Program-made: the position numbers and the translations under genes
Part shown: positions 1 to 9,718 of the stretch, in pieces
Position numbering within the stretch: position 1 is the stretch's first letter
How the letters are laid out: every line of letters begins with the position of its first letter
DNA from: Shinella sp.
GTDB taxonomy: Bacteria > Pseudomonadota > Alphaproteobacteria > Rhizobiales > Rhizobiaceae
NCBI GenBank assembly: GCA_003248775.1
Contig: QFQX01000031.1
Coordinates: 1 to 53,821 of the forward strand
Direction: 5' to 3'
DNA length: 53,821 bases
The notes under the pieces: generated by a model
Database searches by the model: none
Told to the model about the DNA's origin: nothing
The model's input: the letters and a program-made list of their open reading frames with translations, nothing else

Positions 1-39
1 CCGGTTTTCCCGAAAAGACAAACGAAAACAAAAGAATTC

Positions 40-76
40 AGAGTGTGTCAGGTTCAGTATGAACCTGACACACTCT
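40..76 (-). terminator. Perfect 17-bp inverted repeat at the end of the malic enzyme gene
   Basis: The arms at 40-56 and 60-76 are exact reverse complements with a 3-base loop. The right arm runs into the malic enzyme stop codon (TAG read at 77-75). Read on the minus strand, the hairpin is followed by a T-rich stretch between about 39 and 10. This fits a rho-independent terminator for the malic enzyme gene. The arms are unusually long and perfect, so the element may also be a dispersed rhizobial repeat. No second copy is visible in this window. Confidence 0.7.
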
Positions 77-2357
77 AGAGAGCGTTATAGGCCGCCATCA
101 TCGCCATGTTGACGATGTCGGTGTCCTTGGCGCCCATCTGGGTGATCTGGACGGATTTTTCGAGACCTACCAGAAGCGGTCCGATGACGGTGGAGCCACC
201 GAGTTCCTGCAGCATCTTGGTGGAAATAGCCGCGGAGTGGATCGCCGGCATGACGAGCACGTTGGCCGTGCCCGAGAGACGGCAGAACGGATACTGCTCC
301 ATGCGGTGGGCGTTGAGCGCGACATCGGCGCCCATTTCCCCGTCATATTCGAAATCGACCTTGCGCTTGTCGAGGATCTTGACCGCCTCGCGCAGCCGTT
401 CCGAGCGCTCGCCGGTTGGATGGCCGAAGGTCGAGTAGGCCAGAAGCGCGACGCGCGGCTCATAACCGAAGCGGTGTGCGACGTGAGCGGCTTCCTCCGC
501 GATATCGGCAAGCTCTTCCGCCGTCGGCATGTCATGCACGGCGGTATCGGCCACCAGCACGGTGCGTCCGCGTGTCAGGGCCAGCGAAACGCCGATTACG
601 CGATGACCGGGCTGCGGATCGATGCAGCGACGCACGTCTTCCAGTGCCGTCGAATAGTTGCGGGTCGTGCCGGTGACCATCGCGTCGGCATCGCCCAGCG
701 CCACCATGCAGGCGGCGAAATGGTTGCGGTCCGTGTTGATGAGACGCTGGCAGTCGCGATGCAGGTAGCCTTTGCGCTGCAGGCGGGAGTAGAGATATTC
801 GGTATAGGCCTCTACGCGCCTGGAGACGCGGGCGTTGACCAGTTCGATGCCGGGCCGGTCGAGATCGATGCCAGCGCGTTCGGCGGTTGCCCTCAGCGGT
901 TCGTCACGGCCGAGCAGGATGGCGGTGCCTAGCCCCTGGTTGGCGAAGGCGATTGCCGCGCGCATTACCTGTTCTTCCTCGCCTTCGGCGAAGACCACGC
1001 GCTTCGGATTTTCACGCACGCGCTCGTAGAGTTGCTGGGTGGTGGCGGCGATCGGGTCCTTGCGGGCGGAAAGTTCGCGCGCATAGGCATCGAGGTCGCT
1101 GATTTCCTTGCGTGCCACACCGGTTTCCATCGCAGCCCGCGCGACAGCCACCGGGATGGAAGAGATGAGGCGTGGATCGAAGGGGACCGGAATGATGTAC
1201 TGCGCGCCGAAACGCGGACGCTGGCCCTGATAGGCTGCGGCAACGTCATCCGGCACGTCCTCGCGGGCAAGCGCCGCAAGCGCCCGGACAGCGGCGATCT
1301 TCATGGCGTCGTTGATCGAGGATGCGCGAACGTCGAGCGCGCCGCGGAAGATATAGGGGAAGCCGAGCACGTTGTTGACCTGGTTCGGATAGTCCGAACG
1401 CCCGGTCGCCATGATCGCGTCCTTGCGGATTTCTGCGACCTCCTCCGGCGTGATTTCCGGATCCGGATTGGCCATGGCGAAGATGATCGGGTTCGCCGCC
1501 ATCGAGCGGATCATGTCGGCCGAGAACGCACCCTTCTGGGAAAGGCCGAGCACGACATCGGCGCCTTCCATGGCTTCCTTCAGCGTACGGCGCTCCGTTT
1601 TGACCGCATGGGCCGATTTCCACTGGTTCATGCCCTCGGTGCGGCCCTGATAGATCACGCCCTTGGTGTCGCAGAGGATGATGTTTTCCGGGTTGAAGCC
1701 CATGGCCTTGATGAGTTCGATGCAGGCGATTGCCGCGGCACCCGCGCCATTGCAGACGAGCCGTGTGGTCTTGAAGTCGCGGCCGGTCAGTTCGAGCGCA
1801 TTGATGAGGCCGGCGGCGGCGATGATCGCGGTGCCGTGCTGGTCGTCATGGAATACCGGGATGTCCATCAGTTCGCGCAGGCGCTGCTCGATGATGAAGC
1901 AGTCGGGCGCCTTGATGTCCTCGAGGTTGATGCCGCCGAAGGAGGGGCCGAGATAGCGCACGCAGTTGATGAACTCCTCGACGTCCTGGGTATCGACTTC
2001 TAGATCGATCGAATCGACATCGGCAAAGCGCTTGAACAGGACGGACTTGCCTTCCATCACCGGCTTCGAGGCGAGCGCGCCGAGATTGCCGAGACCGAGG
2101 ATCGCCGTGCCGTTGGAAATGACGGCCACCATGTTGCCACGGGTGGTGTAGTCATAGGCGGTGGCAGGATCGGCGGCGATGGCCTTGACCGGAACCGCGA
2201 CACCCGGCGAATAGGCGAGCGACAGGTCGCGCTGTGTGGCCATCGCCTTGGTCGGCGTGATTTCCAGCTTGCCCGGACGTCCCTGTGCGTGGAAATCCAG
2301 CGCTTCCTGTTCTGTGACAGAGGTCCTGATGGCCTTCCCATGATCCTTGTTTGGCAT
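75..2357 (-). CDS. tme: NADP-dependent malic enzyme, two-domain type
   Basis: This enzyme oxidatively decarboxylates malate to pyruvate in the cytoplasm. It belongs to the long bacterial class (about 760 residues): a malic enzyme domain of roughly 430 residues fused to a C-terminal domain resembling phosphate acetyltransferase that lacks that activity in studied homologues. The motif SLAYSPGVAVPV near residue 46 and the nucleotide-binding NGAGAAAIAC stretch support the family. I chose the ATG at 2357 because AGAGGG lies just upstream of it. An ATG ten codons earlier (2387) has no visible ribosome site. The gene is divergent from mutS, an arrangement common in rhizobia. Rhizobia usually carry both an NAD-type (dme) and an NADP-type (tme) enzyme; the choice of tme is based on the MATQRDLSLAYSPG-type N-terminus and is less certain than the family call. 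Confidence 0.93.
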   Translation of the reverse strand: MPNKDHGKAIRTSVTEQEALDFHAQGRPGKLEITPTKAMATQRDLSLAYSPGVAVPVKAIAADPATAYDYTTRGNMVAVISNGTAILGLGNLGALASKPVMEGKSVLFKRFADVDSIDLEVDTQDVEEFINCVRYLGPSFGGINLEDIKAPDCFIIEQRLRELMDIPVFHDDQHGTAIIAAAGLINALELTGRDFKTTRLVCNGAGAAAIACIELIKAMGFNPENIILCDTKGVIYQGRTEGMNQWKSAHAVKTERRTLKEAMEGADVVLGLSQKGAFSADMIRSMAANPIIFAMANPDPEITPEEVAEIRKDAIMATGRSDYPNQVNNVLGFPYIFRGALDVRASSINDAMKIAAVRALAALAREDVPDDVAAAYQGQRPRFGAQYIIPVPFDPRLISSIPVAVARAAMETGVARKEISDLDAYARELSARKDPIAATTQQLYERVRENPKRVVFAEGEEEQVMRAAIAFANQGLGTAILLGRDEPLRATAERAGIDLDRPGIELVNARVSRRVEAYTEYLYSRLQRKGYLHRDCQRLINTDRNHFAACMVALGDADAMVTGTTRNYSTALEDVRRCIDPQPGHRVIGVSLALTRGRTVLVADTAVHDMPTAEELADIAEEAAHVAHRFGYEPRVALLAYSTFGHPTGERSERLREAVKILDKRKVDFEYDGEMGADVALNAHRMEQYPFCRLSGTANVLVMPAIHSAAISTKMLQELGGSTVIGPLLVGLEKSVQITQMGAKDTDIVNMAMMAAYNAL

Positions 2358-2471
2358 GTTCCCTCTAACCTTGTTGTGGGCAGCCATGCGTGCGGCTGTC
2401 CTTGGTGGTTGTTTTTGCTCGGCTTAGGTCGTTAGTGTTGCCCGACATCTTTTTCAAGAAAACTTTGGCCC

Positions 2472-5207
2472 GTGACGATCAATACTGCGCCCGCAAATGA
2501 AGTCTTCAATGCCGCCGAGCTTGCCTCAGAGGAAAGTCGCGCCTCCGCGACTCCGATGATGGAGCAATATATCGAGATCAAGGCGGCTAATCCGGATAGT
2601 CTGCTGTTCTACCGGATGGGGGATTTCTACGAACTGTTTTTCGAGGACGCCGTGGAGGCATCCCGGGCGCTCGGCATCACGCTGACCAAGCGTGGCCAGC
2701 ATCTGGGTCACGACATTCCCATGTGCGGCGTGCCGGTTCATGCAGCCGACGACTATCTGCAGAAGCTGATTGCGCGCGGTTTTCGCGTTGCCGTCTGCGA
2801 GCAGGTCGAAGACCCGGCGGAAGCCAAGAAGCGCGGTTCGAAATCCGTCGTGCGTCGTGATGTCGTTCGCCTCGTGACACCCGGAACGCTGACCGAAGAG
2901 AAGCTTCTGTCGCCGTCCGAAACGAATTACCTGATGGCGCTTGCCCGCATCCGCGGCGGCTCCACGCCGCTTTTGGCGCTTGCCTGGATCGATATCTCGA
3001 CCGGCATCTTCCGACTGGCCGAGACCGACGAGGGCCGTCTTCTCGCTGACATCCTGCGGATCGAGCCGCGCGAGCTGATCGTGCCCGATACGCTCTTCCA
3101 CGATCCCGAATTGAAGCCGGCCTTCGATGTTCTGGGACGCGTGGTGGTGCCGCAGCCGGGCGTCCTGTTCGACAGCGCCACGGCCGAAAACCGCCTTGCC
3201 CGCTATTTTGGCGTGGGCACGCTCGATGGCTTCGGTTCCTTCAGTCGCGCCGAGATCGCCGCGGCTGCCGCGGCCGTCGCCTATGTCGAGAAGACCCAGA
3301 TTTCCGAGCGTCCGGCGCTTGGACTGCCGGAGCGGCAAAGCGCGTCCTCAACACTTTTCATCGACCCGGCGACACGCGCCAATCTGGAACTGGTCAAGAC
3401 GCTTTCAGGGGATCGCAATGGCTCGCTCCTGAAGGCGATCGACCGCACGGTGACCGGCGGCGGTGCGCGTCTGCTGGCCGAACGGCTAATGTCGCCGCTC
3501 ACCGAACCCGCTGCCATTTCCGCGCGTCAGGATTCCATCGCGTTCATGCTAAGCGAATCCGCGCTGTGCGAACAACTGCATGACGCCCTGAAAAGGGTGC
3601 CGGACATGCCGCGCGCACTGTCGCGGCTGGCGCTCGATCGCGGCGGTCCGCGCGACCTCGGCGCGATCCTCTATGGTCTTGCCTCGGCTCGGGAGGTTGG
3701 CGAACGGCTGGCCGGAATGCTCCTGCCGGATGAACTGGCCGCCGCAGTCGAAGACCTCGCCGCACTCCCGGTGTCGGTCGGTGAACTTCTGTCGTCCATG
3801 CTGGCAGACAACCTGCCGCTTCTGAAGCGCGACGGTGGCTTTCTGAGGGAAGGGGCTATCCCCGAACTCGACGAGATCAGGGCGCTGAGAGACCAGTCGC
3901 GGCGCGTCATCGCCGGTCTCCAGCTGCAATATGCCGAGGAAACCGGCATCAAGTCGTTGAAGATCAAGCACAACAATGTGCTCGGTTATTTCATCGAGGT
4001 GACAGCTGGCAATGCCGGCGCGATGACGGAAGGCGAGGCCGCCAAGGCCCGCTTCATCCATCGCCAGACCATGGCGAGCGCCATGCGTTTCACCACGACA
4101 GAGCTTGCCGATCTGGAAAGCCGCATTGCCAATGCCGCCGGGCAGGCGCTTACCATCGAGCTCGAAGCCTTCGATCGCATGCTGGCGGCGGTCGTTGCCG
4201 CGGCCGAGCCGATCAAGGCGGCGGCCCGTGCGCTCGCCGTCATCGATGTCGCGGCAGGTCTTGCGACGCTCGCGGAGGAGCAGGGCTATTGCCGTCCGCT
4301 GGTCGACGACAGCCGCATGTTTGCGATCGTCGCCGGCCGCCATCCGGTGGTCGAACAGGCGCTGCGCCGTCAGGCGGCCAGCCCCTTCATCGCCAATGAC
4401 TGCAACCTCTCGCCCGATGGATCGGATGATACCGGTGCGATCTGGCTGCTGACCGGTCCGAACATGGGCGGTAAGTCGACCTTTCTGCGCCAGAACGCGC
4501 TCATCGCCATCATGGCCCAGATGGGTTCCTTCGTGCCGGCGGGATCGGCCCATATCGGCATCGTCGACCGGCTGTTTTCCCGCGTCGGCGCATCCGACGA
4601 TCTCGCGCGCGGCCGTTCGACCTTCATGGTCGAAATGGTCGAGACGGCGGCGATTCTCAATCAGGCAACTGACCGCTCGCTGGTCATTCTCGATGAAATT
4701 GGCCGAGGTACGGCGACTTTCGATGGCTTGTCCATCGCCTGGGCGGCAGTTGAACATCTGCATGCGGTGAACCGCTGCCGGTCGCTCTTCGCCACCCATT
4801 TCCATGAGCTGACGGTGCTGTCGGAAAAGCTTTCGAGGCTTTCCAACGTCACCATGCGGGTCAAGGAATGGGACGGTGACGTGATCTTCCTGCATGAGGT
4901 AGGTCCCGGTGCGGCTGACCGCTCCTACGGTATTCAGGTCGCGCGTCTCGCAGGTCTGCCGGCCTCGGTCGTTGCCCGTGCGCGTGATGTTTTGACACGT
5001 CTTGAGGATGCCGACCGCAAGAACCCGGCAAGTTCGCTGATCGACGATCTGCCGCTGTTCCAGGTTGCCGTGCGCCGTGAGGAAGCGCCGAAATCCGGTC
5101 CGTCGAAGGTGGAAGAGGCGTTGAAAACGCTGGATCTCGACGACATGACGCCGCGGCAGGCGCTTGATGCGCTTTATGATCTCAAGAAACAACTTGGCAA
5201 GTCTTGA
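2472..5207 (+). CDS. mutS: DNA mismatch repair protein MutS
   Basis: MutS binds mismatched or looped DNA and starts repair through its ATPase cycle. At 911 residues it is of normal rhizobial length. The mismatch-contacting GDFYELF motif (the F-x-E signature) is near residue 51. The Walker A motif GPNMGGKST lies around residues 661-669, followed by the Walker B LDEIGRGT and the ATHFHEL segment. It starts with GTG and has no strong Shine-Dalgarno sequence nearby. The conserved N-terminal domain begins about 35 codons in, so the exact start is less certain. The gene is followed after 12 bases by the glnD reading frame, and mutS-glnD-murJ is a familiar rhizobial order. Confidence 0.97.
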   Translation: MTINTAPANEVFNAAELASEESRASATPMMEQYIEIKAANPDSLLFYRMGDFYELFFEDAVEASRALGITLTKRGQHLGHDIPMCGVPVHAADDYLQKLIARGFRVAVCEQVEDPAEAKKRGSKSVVRRDVVRLVTPGTLTEEKLLSPSETNYLMALARIRGGSTPLLALAWIDISTGIFRLAETDEGRLLADILRIEPRELIVPDTLFHDPELKPAFDVLGRVVVPQPGVLFDSATAENRLARYFGVGTLDGFGSFSRAEIAAAAAAVAYVEKTQISERPALGLPERQSASSTLFIDPATRANLELVKTLSGDRNGSLLKAIDRTVTGGGARLLAERLMSPLTEPAAISARQDSIAFMLSESALCEQLHDALKRVPDMPRALSRLALDRGGPRDLGAILYGLASAREVGERLAGMLLPDELAAAVEDLAALPVSVGELLSSMLADNLPLLKRDGGFLREGAIPELDEIRALRDQSRRVIAGLQLQYAEETGIKSLKIKHNNVLGYFIEVTAGNAGAMTEGEAAKARFIHRQTMASAMRFTTTELADLESRIANAAGQALTIELEAFDRMLAAVVAAAEPIKAAARALAVIDVAAGLATLAEEQGYCRPLVDDSRMFAIVAGRHPVVEQALRRQAASPFIANDCNLSPDGSDDTGAIWLLTGPNMGGKSTFLRQNALIAIMAQMGSFVPAGSAHIGIVDRLFSRVGASDDLARGRSTFMVEMVETAAILNQATDRSLVILDEIGRGTATFDGLSIAWAAVEHLHAVNRCRSLFATHFHELTVLSEKLSRLSNVTMRVKEWDGDVIFLHEVGPGAADRSYGIQVARLAGLPASVVARARDVLTRLEDADRKNPASSLIDDLPLFQVAVRREEAPKSGPSKVEEALKTLDLDDMTPRQALDALYDLKKQLGKS

Positions 5208-5303
5208 GCGCTAATATGCTTGTCCGGTGCGCCGCAAAGGCGCTATAGCGCCTCCCGTCGCCGCCTTGAAAAAGCCGGCAAGCCACGAAAGCCTGCAGCA
5301 ATA

Positions 5304-8126
5304 ATGGCCAAGCCCGAATACGAACATGCGGATCTGATCGACATCGCCTCGCTCAAGGCAGAGTGCGATGCCATCGCCCGAACCCACGCAGGAAACCTTC
5401 TGGAGACGCGCGCGGCCCTCTTGCCGGTGCTGCGCAAGGCGAGCAATGACGGACGTGAAAAGGCCCGCGAACTTCTCTTCAAGGATGGAAGCGGCCTGAA
5501 CTGCGCAAGGCGCATTTCCGATATTCAGGACCAGATCATTTCGGTGATCTTCGGCATTGCCATCACCAATGTCTATCCGGACAACGCTGACGGTGTCGGT
5601 GTTGCCGCTGTCGGCGGTTATGGACGCGGCACGCTGGCACCGGGTTCCGATATCGACCTCCTGTTTCTCATGCCGCAGAAGCTCTCCGGCACCATGCACA
5701 AGGCGGTCGAGTTCGTGCTCTATCTGCTGTGGGACATGGGCTTCAAGGTCGGCCACGCTACCCGCAGCGTCGAGGAATGCATCCGCCTCTCCAAGGGCGA
5801 CATGACGATCCGCACGGCAATCCTTGAAACCCGCTTCATCTGCGGCAAGGAAGAACTTATCGACGAATTGCATCGTCGCTTCGATCAGGAAGTGACGAAC
5901 AACACGGCTCCCGAATTCATCGCTGCGAAGCTCGCCGAGCGGGACGAACGTCACCGCAAGGCCGGCGACAGCCGCTATCTGGTCGAGCCGAACGTCAAGG
6001 AAGGCAAGGGCGGCCTGCGCGATCTGCAGACCCTCTTCTGGATCGCCAAATACAAGTATCATGTTCGCGATTCCGGCGATCTTGTGCGCCTCGGCGTGCT
6101 CTCGCGTCAGGAATGGCGTCTCTTCCAAAAAGCGGACGACTTCCTCTGGGCGGTGCGTTGCCACATGCATTATCTCACCGGCAAGCCGGAAGAGCGTCTC
6201 TATTTCGACATCCAGCCCGAGATTGCCCGCAACCTCGGCTACCAGCCTCGGCCCGGCCTTTCGGCGGTCGAGCGCTTCATGAAGCACTACTTCTTGATCG
6301 CCAAGGACGTTGGCGACCTGACCCGGATCTTCGCTGCGACGCTGGAAGAGCAGCAGGCCAAGGCCGCGCCGGGCATCACGGCGGCCATCGGCCGCTTCGC
6401 CCACCGGCCGCGCAAGATCGCCGGCACCGTCGATTTCCTCGATGACCGGGGCCGTATTGCGCTCGCCAGGCCGGATGTCTTCAAGCGCGATCCAATCGCC
6501 ATCATGCGGCTCTTCCATGTCGCCGATCTCAATGGCCTGGAATTCCACCCGGATGCCCTGAAGGCCGTCACGCGATCTCTTTCGCTGATCGACCATGATT
6601 TCCGCGAAAGCGAGGAGGCAAACCGCCTTTTCCTCGATGTGCTGACCTCCCGCCGCGATCCAGGCTTCATCCTGCGACGCATGAACGAGGCAGGTGTTCT
6701 CGGTCGCTTCATTCCGGAATTCGGCAAGATCGTCTCGATGATGCAGTTCAACATGTATCATCACTACACGGTCGATGAGCACCTGATCCGCTCGGTGGAG
6801 GTTCTTTCGGAGGTTGATAAGGGCAAGGCCGAGGAGTTGCATCCGCTGGCGGCCAAGGTGATGCCGGCGATCGAGGAGCGACAGGCACTTTACGTTGCAG
6901 TTCTGCTTCACGATGTTGCCAAGGGGCGGCAGGAGGATCACTCTATTGCCGGCGCAAGGGTTGCGCGCAAGCTTTGCCCGCGTTTCGGTCTGAACCCCAA
7001 GCAGACGGAACTCGTCGCCTGGCTCATCGAGCAGCATCTCCTGATGTCGATGGTTGCCCAGACCCGCGATCTGCACGACCGCAAGACGATCACCGACTTC
7101 GCCGAAAAGATCCAGTCGCTGGACCGGCTGAACATGATGCTGGTGCTGACCGTGTGCGATATCCGCGCTGTCGGCCCCGGTGTGTGGAACGGTTGGAAGG
7201 GCCAGCTTCTGCGCACGCTTTATTATGAAACGGAGTTGCTGCTGTCCGGCGGCTTCTCCCAGGTTCCCCGGAAGGAACGCGCCCGCCACGCGGCGGAACA
7301 GCTAGCCCACGCGCTTGGCGACTGGAGCCAGAAGGATCAGAAGCGCTATACCAAGCTGCATTACGAGCCCTATCTCCTGTCGGTTGCCCTGGAGGATCAG
7401 GTGCGCCACGCCCACTTCATCCGTCAGGCCGACAAGGCGGGTCAGGCGCTGGCGACCATGGTGCGCACGGATTCCTTCCACGCGATCACCGAGATCACCG
7501 TTCTGGCGCCTGACCATCCGCGTCTGCTGTCGGTTATCGCGGGCGCTTGCGCGGCGGCAGGTGCCAACATTGCGGACGCGCAGATTTTCACCACCTCCGA
7601 TGGGCGCGCGCTCGATACCATCATGGTCAACCGCGAATTCCCCATCGACGAGGACGAGATGCGCCGTGCCGCGACCGTCGGCAAGATGATCGAGGACGTG
7701 CTCTCGGGGAAGAAGCGCCTGCCGGAAGTGATTGCCACCCGCAGCAAGGGCAAGAAGAAGAACAAGACCTTCCCTGTGCAGCCGCATGTCACCATTGCCA
7801 ATACGCTCTCCAACAAGTTCACGGTCGTCGAAGTCGAATGCCTCGACCGCATCGGTCTTCTGGCGGAGATCACGGCCGGGCTGGCGGACCTCTCGCTCGA
7901 CATTCACTCGGCGCGCATCACCACCTTCGGTGAAAAGGTCATCGATACCTTCTATGTCACCGATCTGGTCGGCCAGAAGGTGACCAACGAGAACAGGCAG
8001 GCAAGCATTGCCAACAGACTGAAAGCCGTTATGGCCGAGCACGCAGAGGAGCCGCGCGAGCGCGCCACCGTGGCCGTTGCACCTCCTGCCCAACCGCAGC
8101 CGCTGCCGAAGAAGGCCCGGGCCTGA
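5304..8126 (+). CDS. glnD: Bifunctional [protein-PII] uridylyltransferase/uridylyl-removing enzyme GlnD
   Basis: GlnD is the glutamine sensor of the nitrogen cascade. It adds UMP to PII proteins when glutamine is low and removes it when glutamine is high. The nucleotidyltransferase motif GGYGRG...DID is at residues 104-118 (Asp116 and Asp118). An HD hydrolase domain has its His-Asp pair near residues 536-537. Two ACT domains start near residues 730 and 840. The frame stays open upstream to a TTG at 5220, but I prefer the ATG at 5304: it gives 940 residues and an N-terminus like other rhizobial GlnD proteins. The 28 upstream codons are Arg-rich and look non-coding. murJ follows after one base, so the two are probably cotranscribed. 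Confidence 0.95.
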   Translation: MAKPEYEHADLIDIASLKAECDAIARTHAGNLLETRAALLPVLRKASNDGREKARELLFKDGSGLNCARRISDIQDQIISVIFGIAITNVYPDNADGVGVAAVGGYGRGTLAPGSDIDLLFLMPQKLSGTMHKAVEFVLYLLWDMGFKVGHATRSVEECIRLSKGDMTIRTAILETRFICGKEELIDELHRRFDQEVTNNTAPEFIAAKLAERDERHRKAGDSRYLVEPNVKEGKGGLRDLQTLFWIAKYKYHVRDSGDLVRLGVLSRQEWRLFQKADDFLWAVRCHMHYLTGKPEERLYFDIQPEIARNLGYQPRPGLSAVERFMKHYFLIAKDVGDLTRIFAATLEEQQAKAAPGITAAIGRFAHRPRKIAGTVDFLDDRGRIALARPDVFKRDPIAIMRLFHVADLNGLEFHPDALKAVTRSLSLIDHDFRESEEANRLFLDVLTSRRDPGFILRRMNEAGVLGRFIPEFGKIVSMMQFNMYHHYTVDEHLIRSVEVLSEVDKGKAEELHPLAAKVMPAIEERQALYVAVLLHDVAKGRQEDHSIAGARVARKLCPRFGLNPKQTELVAWLIEQHLLMSMVAQTRDLHDRKTITDFAEKIQSLDRLNMMLVLTVCDIRAVGPGVWNGWKGQLLRTLYYETELLLSGGFSQVPRKERARHAAEQLAHALGDWSQKDQKRYTKLHYEPYLLSVALEDQVRHAHFIRQADKAGQALATMVRTDSFHAITEITVLAPDHPRLLSVIAGACAAAGANIADAQIFTTSDGRALDTIMVNREFPIDEDEMRRAATVGKMIEDVLSGKKRLPEVIATRSKGKKKNKTFPVQPHVTIANTLSNKFTVVEVECLDRIGLLAEITAGLADLSLDIHSARITTFGEKVIDTFYVTDLVGQKVTNENRQASIANRLKAVMAEHAEEPRERATVAVAPPAQPQPLPKKARA

Positions 8127-8127
8127 G

Positions 8128-9717
8128 ATGAGCCTCGTCAAGAAATTCATGACCGTTGGCGGCGCAACGCTCGGCAGCCGCGTCTTCGGGTTCGCCCGCG
8201 AAACGCTGATGGCGGCGGCCCTCGGCACCGGGCCGATGGCGGACGTTTTCTACGCCGCCTTCCGGTTTCCGAACCTCTTTCGCCGGCTTTTTGCCGAAGG
8301 CGCTTTCAACGCCGCCTTCGTGCCTCTCTTCGCCAAGGAGATCGAGGCTAACGGCGTGGACGGTGCAAAACGCTTCTCCGAAGAGGTTTTCGGCGTTCTT
8401 TTCTCCGTACTGATGCTGATCACCATCGTCATGGAACTCGCGATGCCGCTTCTGGTGTCGTGGATCATCGCGCCGGGCTTCGTCGGTGACGACGCCAAGT
8501 TCTCGCTCACCGTGCGCCTTGCCGCGGTGATGTTCCCCTACCTGATGTGCATGTCGCTGACGGCGATGCTGAGCGGCATGTTGAACTCGCTGCATCATTT
8601 CTTCGCGGCTGCGATCGCACCGGTCTTCCTGAACGTGATGATGATCAGCGCGCTGTTCTGGGCTCTCTATACTGGCTCCGATCCGGAAGTGACGGCCTGG
8701 TATCTATCATGGTCCGTGCTCGGCGCGGGCATTCTTCAGCTTGCCGTCGTCTATGCTGGCGTGCGCCATGCCGGCATGAGCATTGCCTTCAAGTTTCCGC
8801 GCTTCACGCCCAATGTGAAGCGCCTGTTGATTCTGGCTGTTCCTGCGGCCGTCACCGGCGGGATTACCCAGATCAACCAGATGATCGGGCAGGCGATCGC
8901 GTCAGGAAAGGAAGGCGCCATCGCAGCGCTGCAATATGCCGACCGTATATACCAGCTGCCGCTTGGTGTGGTTGGCGTGGCTGTTGGCGTCGTTCTTCTT
9001 CCCGAACTCGCGCGAGCGCTGAAGGCCGGCTTCATGAAGGAAGCCGCCAACACCCAGAACCGCTCGATCGAATTCGTTCTTTTCCTGACGCTGCCGGCCG
9101 CCGCCGCACTCTGGGTGCTCTCCGACGAGATCATCCGGGTGCTCTATGAACGCGGTGCTTTCTCTGAGCAGAACACCTCCGTCGTTGCCGGTATCCTTGC
9201 GATTTATGGTCTCGGCCTGCCGGGTTTCGTTCTGATCAAGGCCCTGCAGCCCGGCTTTTATGCACGCGAGGACACTCGCACGCCGATGCGGTTCACTGGC
9301 ATTTCCGTGGTCATCAATACGGCGCTCGCGGTCAGCCTTTTCCCTCTGATCGCGGAACGGGGCATCGCCGTTGCCGAAGCCGCTGCCGGCTGGACGAACA
9401 CCCTGCTGCTCGGTGCAACACTCTACCGGCGTGGTCATCTCGAATGGGAATGGCCGCTTGTCGGGCGTGCGCTCAGGCTCGTGGTGGCCACCGCCGTCAT
9501 GGCAGGCGTTCTGGTCTATCTCTCGGACCTCTGGTCCGGCTGGCTCACCCCGCAAACGCCACTTTTGACGCAGATCGGTGCTCTCGGCATTCTGATTGTT
9601 GTTGCCATGGTGGTCTATTTCGGTGTGGCCTTTGCGATCGGCGGAGCAAATCTCGGCATGCTGCGCCGTAACCTCAAGCGCAAGCCGGGCGCAGCCGCAC
9701 CACCTCCAGAGTCCTGA
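8128..9717 (+). CDS. murJ: Lipid II flippase MurJ (MviN)
   Basis: MurJ moves the peptidoglycan precursor lipid II across the inner membrane. The 529-residue protein is almost entirely hydrophobic segments, consistent with about 14 transmembrane helices. It begins with the typical sequence MSLVKKFMTVGGATLGSRVFG and contains the conserved region around NLFRRLFAEGAFNAAFVPLF. The ATG lies one base after the glnD stop codon, implying translational coupling. An in-frame start inside glnD (8077) is possible but adds only residues unlike the family. The gene ends one base before the convergent peptidase gene. Confidence 0.95.
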   Translation: MSLVKKFMTVGGATLGSRVFGFARETLMAAALGTGPMADVFYAAFRFPNLFRRLFAEGAFNAAFVPLFAKEIEANGVDGAKRFSEEVFGVLFSVLMLITIVMELAMPLLVSWIIAPGFVGDDAKFSLTVRLAAVMFPYLMCMSLTAMLSGMLNSLHHFFAAAIAPVFLNVMMISALFWALYTGSDPEVTAWYLSWSVLGAGILQLAVVYAGVRHAGMSIAFKFPRFTPNVKRLLILAVPAAVTGGITQINQMIGQAIASGKEGAIAALQYADRIYQLPLGVVGVAVGVVLLPELARALKAGFMKEAANTQNRSIEFVLFLTLPAAAALWVLSDEIIRVLYERGAFSEQNTSVVAGILAIYGLGLPGFVLIKALQPGFYAREDTRTPMRFTGISVVINTALAVSLFPLIAERGIAVAEAAAGWTNTLLLGATLYRRGHLEWEWPLVGRALRLVVATAVMAGVLVYLSDLWSGWLTPQTPLLTQIGALGILIVVAMVVYFGVAFAIGGANLGMLRRNLKRKPGAAAPPPES

Positions 9718-9718
9718 G

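Noticed and set aside
3549..5192. Long minus-strand open frame (547 codons) inside mutS
   Set aside because: It is antisense to the conserved MutS ATPase region. Its predicted protein is Arg/Gln/His-rich without recognisable domains, as expected from the codon bias of a GC-rich gene on the other strand.
5211..7289. Long minus-strand open frame (692 codons) opposite glnD
   Set aside because: The plus strand encodes clear GlnD nucleotidyltransferase and HD motifs across the same bases. The antisense translation has no family features.
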